Source of the DNA: Plesiomonas sp051652165
GTDB taxonomy: Bacteria; Pseudomonadota; Gammaproteobacteria; Enterobacterales; CAMTGL01
Assembly: GCF_051652165.1 (NCBI RefSeq)
Contig: NZ_JBOFTR010000003.1
Location: forward strand, 1 to 64,000
Reading direction: 5' to 3'
DNA length: 64,000 nt
In this document: positions 61,636 to 64,000 of the stretch, piece after piece
How the letters are laid out: every line of letters begins with the position of its first letter
Position numbering within the stretch: position 1 is the first letter of the stretch
Program-made: the position numbers and the translations under genes
The notes under the pieces: generated by a model
Databases searched by the model: none
The model's input: only the letters and a program-made list of their open reading frames with translations
What the model was told of the DNA's origin: nothing

Positions 61636-62376
61636 TTAACCGACAAGCCGCTGAGTCATTTGCAATAAAGTAACAACATCCTGCGGGCGGGTCTGCCCGC
61701 TGGCCTTATCAATGATAGAGCTGTAAATATGTGGGATGATTTTTTCAACGCCGGCATCAAGTGCTATCTGTACAATCTCTTCAAAATTATCCAGATCAAT
61801 CCCACCAGTTGGCTCAAGTGCAAACTGATTGCGCGCGCAAGCCTCTGCTACACACTGGTACTCGTCACGGTGCGTCAAACCGCCCATCGGGAAATATTTA
61901 ATCGAGCTGCCCCCCATATCCTGCAACATGGCAATGGCGGTATCAACGGGAACGACGGCGGGGGTAAATTCACAACTGCGTGGGCCAGTTGAGATATTTA
62001 CCCAACCCATTTTACCCGTTGGTGAAACCAAACCGTTCACGACGGTTTGTGACTGACGCAGCAGTGCACGGCTAGTTGCCACCCCCGTAAACACTTGATT
62101 AACGTGCTGCGGCTGTAAAATGCCGGCCAGCTCTGACACCATTGCTGATTGCTTTGGATCACCAGCGCCTAAACCAATGGAGAGTGCATTGTTGATCAAT
62201 CCGGCATAGTCACGCATATCGGCTACCGCACTATCAATATCGGCATAATTTTTCGAGAGTACGCCGACTAACACGTGCCCTTGCGCGGCCTGATAGACCT
62301 CTTGGGCATTTTGCTTTGATCCGGCCAGTACATTTAGGCATACACGGTTACGGTAAAAATTAGGGGTGAGTTGCAT
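61636..62376 (-). CDS. dgaF: KDGP-type aldolase, DgaF family
   Basis: DgaF cleaves 2-keto-3-deoxygluconate 6-phosphate to pyruvate and glyceraldehyde 3-phosphate in D-glucosaminate breakdown. The 246-residue protein has YFPMGGLTHRDEYQ and LEPTGGIDLDNFEEIVQIALDAGVEKIIPHIYSSIIDK, characteristic of this TIM-barrel family. It starts 3 bp after dgaE stops, so the two are one operon. Substrate follows from the neighbour. Confidence 0.85.
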   Translation of the reverse strand: MQLTPNFYRNRVCLNVLAGSKQNAQEVYQAAQGHVLVGVLSKNYADIDSAVADMRDYAGLINNALSIGLGAGDPKQSAMVSELAGILQPQHVNQVFTGVATSRALLRQSQTVVNGLVSPTGKMGWVNISTGPRSCEFTPAVVPVDTAIAMLQDMGGSSIKYFPMGGLTHRDEYQCVAEACARNQFALEPTGGIDLDNFEEIVQIALDAGVEKIIPHIYSSIIDKASGQTRPQDVVTLLQMTQRLVG

Positions 62377-62379
62377 GCT

Positions 62380-63501
62380 TTATGCTCCTTGTACTGACAA
62401 GAGGATCTGCTGAATAACAGCAAAAATTTGCGCAAGTTCAGATTGCTGTACGCTGCGCACATCCATTTCAATTTTGTTTTCGTTCATGCGGTACGCACGG
62501 CAGTAAATGGCTGGGGTGTGTTGCTGCATGCGGCTGACAATGTCAGGCGTGCTAATACCTGTGAGTGCAGGATCAAAGCCAATCTCGGTACGGGCGATAT
62601 CACGCCCTGCGCTATCCCATACCGGTTTGGCGTTCACGCCCGTCAGGGTGTTAAGCTGGGTGATAAAATCAGCCATTTTTTCCAGCATCTGCTGTCCGCT
62701 CTCTTTTTCGCGCTGCAAATACTCTTCAATGGCTAAAGTCAGGCCCAGAACGCCCTCTTTTCCCACTTTCATGGCTCTGCCGATACCGGCTGACTGCTGT
62801 TTAACCCAGTTGATATACTGTTTCTTTCCCAACACTAAACCGCTTGTCGGGCCTTCAATGGCTTTTGCTCCACTGTAAATGACCAGATCTGCCCCTAACT
62901 GATAGTACAGTTGCAAATCTTCTTCTGCGGCGGCATCAACAATCAGTGGAAGATTATGCTGACTAGCGACACTGACAGCCTGCTCTACCGACAGAATACT
63001 TTTTTGCACACAGTGGTGTGATTTGATGTACACAATCGCGGCGGTATTCGGCGTAATGGCAGCAGCAAGCTGCTCTGCCGAACACTCATTGGCATAACCG
63101 GCTTCAACAATTCGCCCGCCCCCCAACGTGATCATAGTGCCTACCGGCGCGCCAAAATTGACGTTATGCCCTTTTGGTAGCACGATATCACTTGGCACAG
63201 GGTGGCTGTGCGCATGCAGATTCTCCAACCGGTAGCGATCACCACGCACAATCATCGCGGCAACTGATTGTGCTAATCCGGCCGAGGCACACGAGACCAC
63301 AACGGCATCTTCTACCTTCAGCATATCCGCAATGTAAGCACCGGTTTTATCCACCAAATCTTTAATCTCAAAATAGTGGTTTAAACCAAAATCAACACGC
63401 TGGGCAACTGTGGCTGAGGGGGTTGAAACACCGAGTGCGGTCATTCTGCCGGAAGCATTGATGACCGGTTTAACGTTATATTGGTTATAAACAGAAGACA
63501 T
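62380..63501 (-). CDS. dgaE: PLP-dependent ammonia lyase, DgaE family
   Basis: DgaE converts D-glucosaminate 6-phosphate to 2-keto-3-deoxygluconate 6-phosphate and ammonia. The 373-residue SelA-like fold-type I enzyme has PVINASGRMTALG at 12-24, PLIVDAAAEED near 187-197 and the PLP-binding Lys in LVIYSGAKAIEGPTSG near 215. It overlaps the amidohydrolase gene by 17 bp. No PTS genes of the Salmonella dga operon are inside the window; they may lie beyond it. Confidence 0.87.
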   Translation of the reverse strand: MSSVYNQYNVKPVINASGRMTALGVSTPSATVAQRVDFGLNHYFEIKDLVDKTGAYIADMLKVEDAVVVSCASAGLAQSVAAMIVRGDRYRLENLHAHSHPVPSDIVLPKGHNVNFGAPVGTMITLGGGRIVEAGYANECSAEQLAAAITPNTAAIVYIKSHHCVQKSILSVEQAVSVASQHNLPLIVDAAAEEDLQLYYQLGADLVIYSGAKAIEGPTSGLVLGKKQYINWVKQQSAGIGRAMKVGKEGVLGLTLAIEEYLQREKESGQQMLEKMADFITQLNTLTGVNAKPVWDSAGRDIARTEIGFDPALTGISTPDIVSRMQQHTPAIYCRAYRMNENKIEMDVRSVQQSELAQIFAVIQQILLSVQGA

Positions 63502-64000
63502 CGTGTGCTTCTCCTTCTTCGGTTATAAATATTTCACCTGCGCGAACAGCCGCGACCGGGGCAATGCGTAATGCACCACGTTTCTGCTGTTGTTCTGCAT
63601 CGACAAAAAATGAGGGCTGTTCGAGCAGTTCAAACAGGGTTAAATCAGCATCAAACCCAATTTCTAATGCCCCTTTCTGGTCAAAATGCAGTACATCTGC
63701 TGCATGCTGAGTCACACAGGCAATCACCTGTGGCAGGGTAAGCCCAATGGCTAAGAATTTTGATAGGATATGAGCCAGCCCAAATACCGGCCCCTGAATA
63801 CGGTTACGGCAGTAAATATCAGAACTAATGGTATGGGGAAGTATGCCTTGTTTGATGGCTTGCTCGGCAACGGCAAAACTGAAACTAGCACTGCCATGCC
63901 CGACATCAAGGTGCACGCCGCGCTCCAGTGCTTGCTGTACAGAGGGTTTCAACTGCCCCTGCGTATTTAGAATACGGTTTGGTTTTCCGTTGTAGCAGTG
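63485..64000 (-). CDS. Amidohydrolase/deacetylase family metallohydrolase (5' end outside window)
   Basis: The frame stays open to the window edge, giving the C-terminal 171 residues. The visible start HCYNGKPNRIL, then ERGVHLDVGHGSASFSF and TISSDIY are the metal-binding and catalytic blocks of the amidohydrolase superfamily (His and Asp ligands). The C-terminus has GFDADLTLFEL. Such a gene often precedes dgaE-dgaF and may deacetylate an N-acetylated sugar acid or amino acid. The exact substrate is unknown. Confidence 0.82.
   Translation of the reverse strand, partial: HCYNGKPNRILNTQGQLKPSVQQALERGVHLDVGHGSASFSFAVAEQAIKQGILPHTISSDIYCRNRIQGPVFGLAHILSKFLAIGLTLPQVIACVTQHAADVLHFDQKGALEIGFDADLTLFELLEQPSFFVDAEQQQKRGALRIAPVAAVRAGEIFITEEGEAHDVFCL

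Overview
The window is a chromosomal segment of a gammaproteobacterium. Protein sequences and much of the gene order (gmhB-metNIQ-rcsF-trmO-proS; iscRSUA-hscBA-fdx-iscX; mutY-yggX-mltC) are close to Escherichia coli. The long run from guaA through the isc genes, suhB, secDF, tgt and queA to aceBA and the oxyR/peroxiredoxin pair follows the order I recall from Vibrio. A deep-branching member of Enterobacterales or a close relative fits best; I cannot name the species. The left edge is the promoter and leader of a leftward rRNA operon whose 16S gene lies outside the window.

Layout. 1-300: rrn P1, P2 and boxA leader. 337-6910: gmhB, the MetJ-type controlled methionine importer metNIQ, rcsF, trmO, proS. 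7155-13536: an integrated mobile element, described below. 13514-28087: guaA and guaB, xseA, then der, bamB, yfgM, hisS, ispG, rodZ, pilW, rlmN. 28319-32010: a LysE-family exporter, ndk, pepB and the end of the isc operon. 32038-37408: the complete iron-sulfur assembly operon behind an IscR-type promoter. 37487-45072: trmJ, suhB, secF, secD, yajC, tgt, queA. 45228-50687: a five-gene chaperone-usher fimbrial cluster in an AT-rich block. 51020-54012: glyoxylate bypass genes aceB and aceA. 54852-56542: divergent oxyR and a 2-Cys peroxiredoxin. 56646-61500: glutaminase, yggL, trmB, mutY, yggX, mltC. 61636-64000: a dgaF-dgaE-amidohydrolase cluster for amino-sugar acid catabolism, cut by the window end.

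The most unusual part is the 6.4-kb element in the 3' end of guaA. It is bounded by a 23-bp exact direct repeat that restores the guaA stop. It carries a tyrosine integrase, paired 12-bp-period arm-type repeats inside both ends, and about seven other genes, all on the + strand. It also carries promoters of the single-subunit T3/T7 phage RNA polymerase type: two identical 23-bp copies, one close variant in front of the integrase, and a degenerate one at the right end. It encodes no RNA polymerase, DNA polymerase, large terminase or tail genes. The cargo is BRO-N and Rha-type phage regulators, a possible winged-helix protein, a possible capsid-like protein and a 43-residue overlapping ORF. The simplest reading is a phage satellite that stays quiet until a T7-like helper phage supplies the polymerase. 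This is inference from sequence; induction, helper dependence and packaging are untested.
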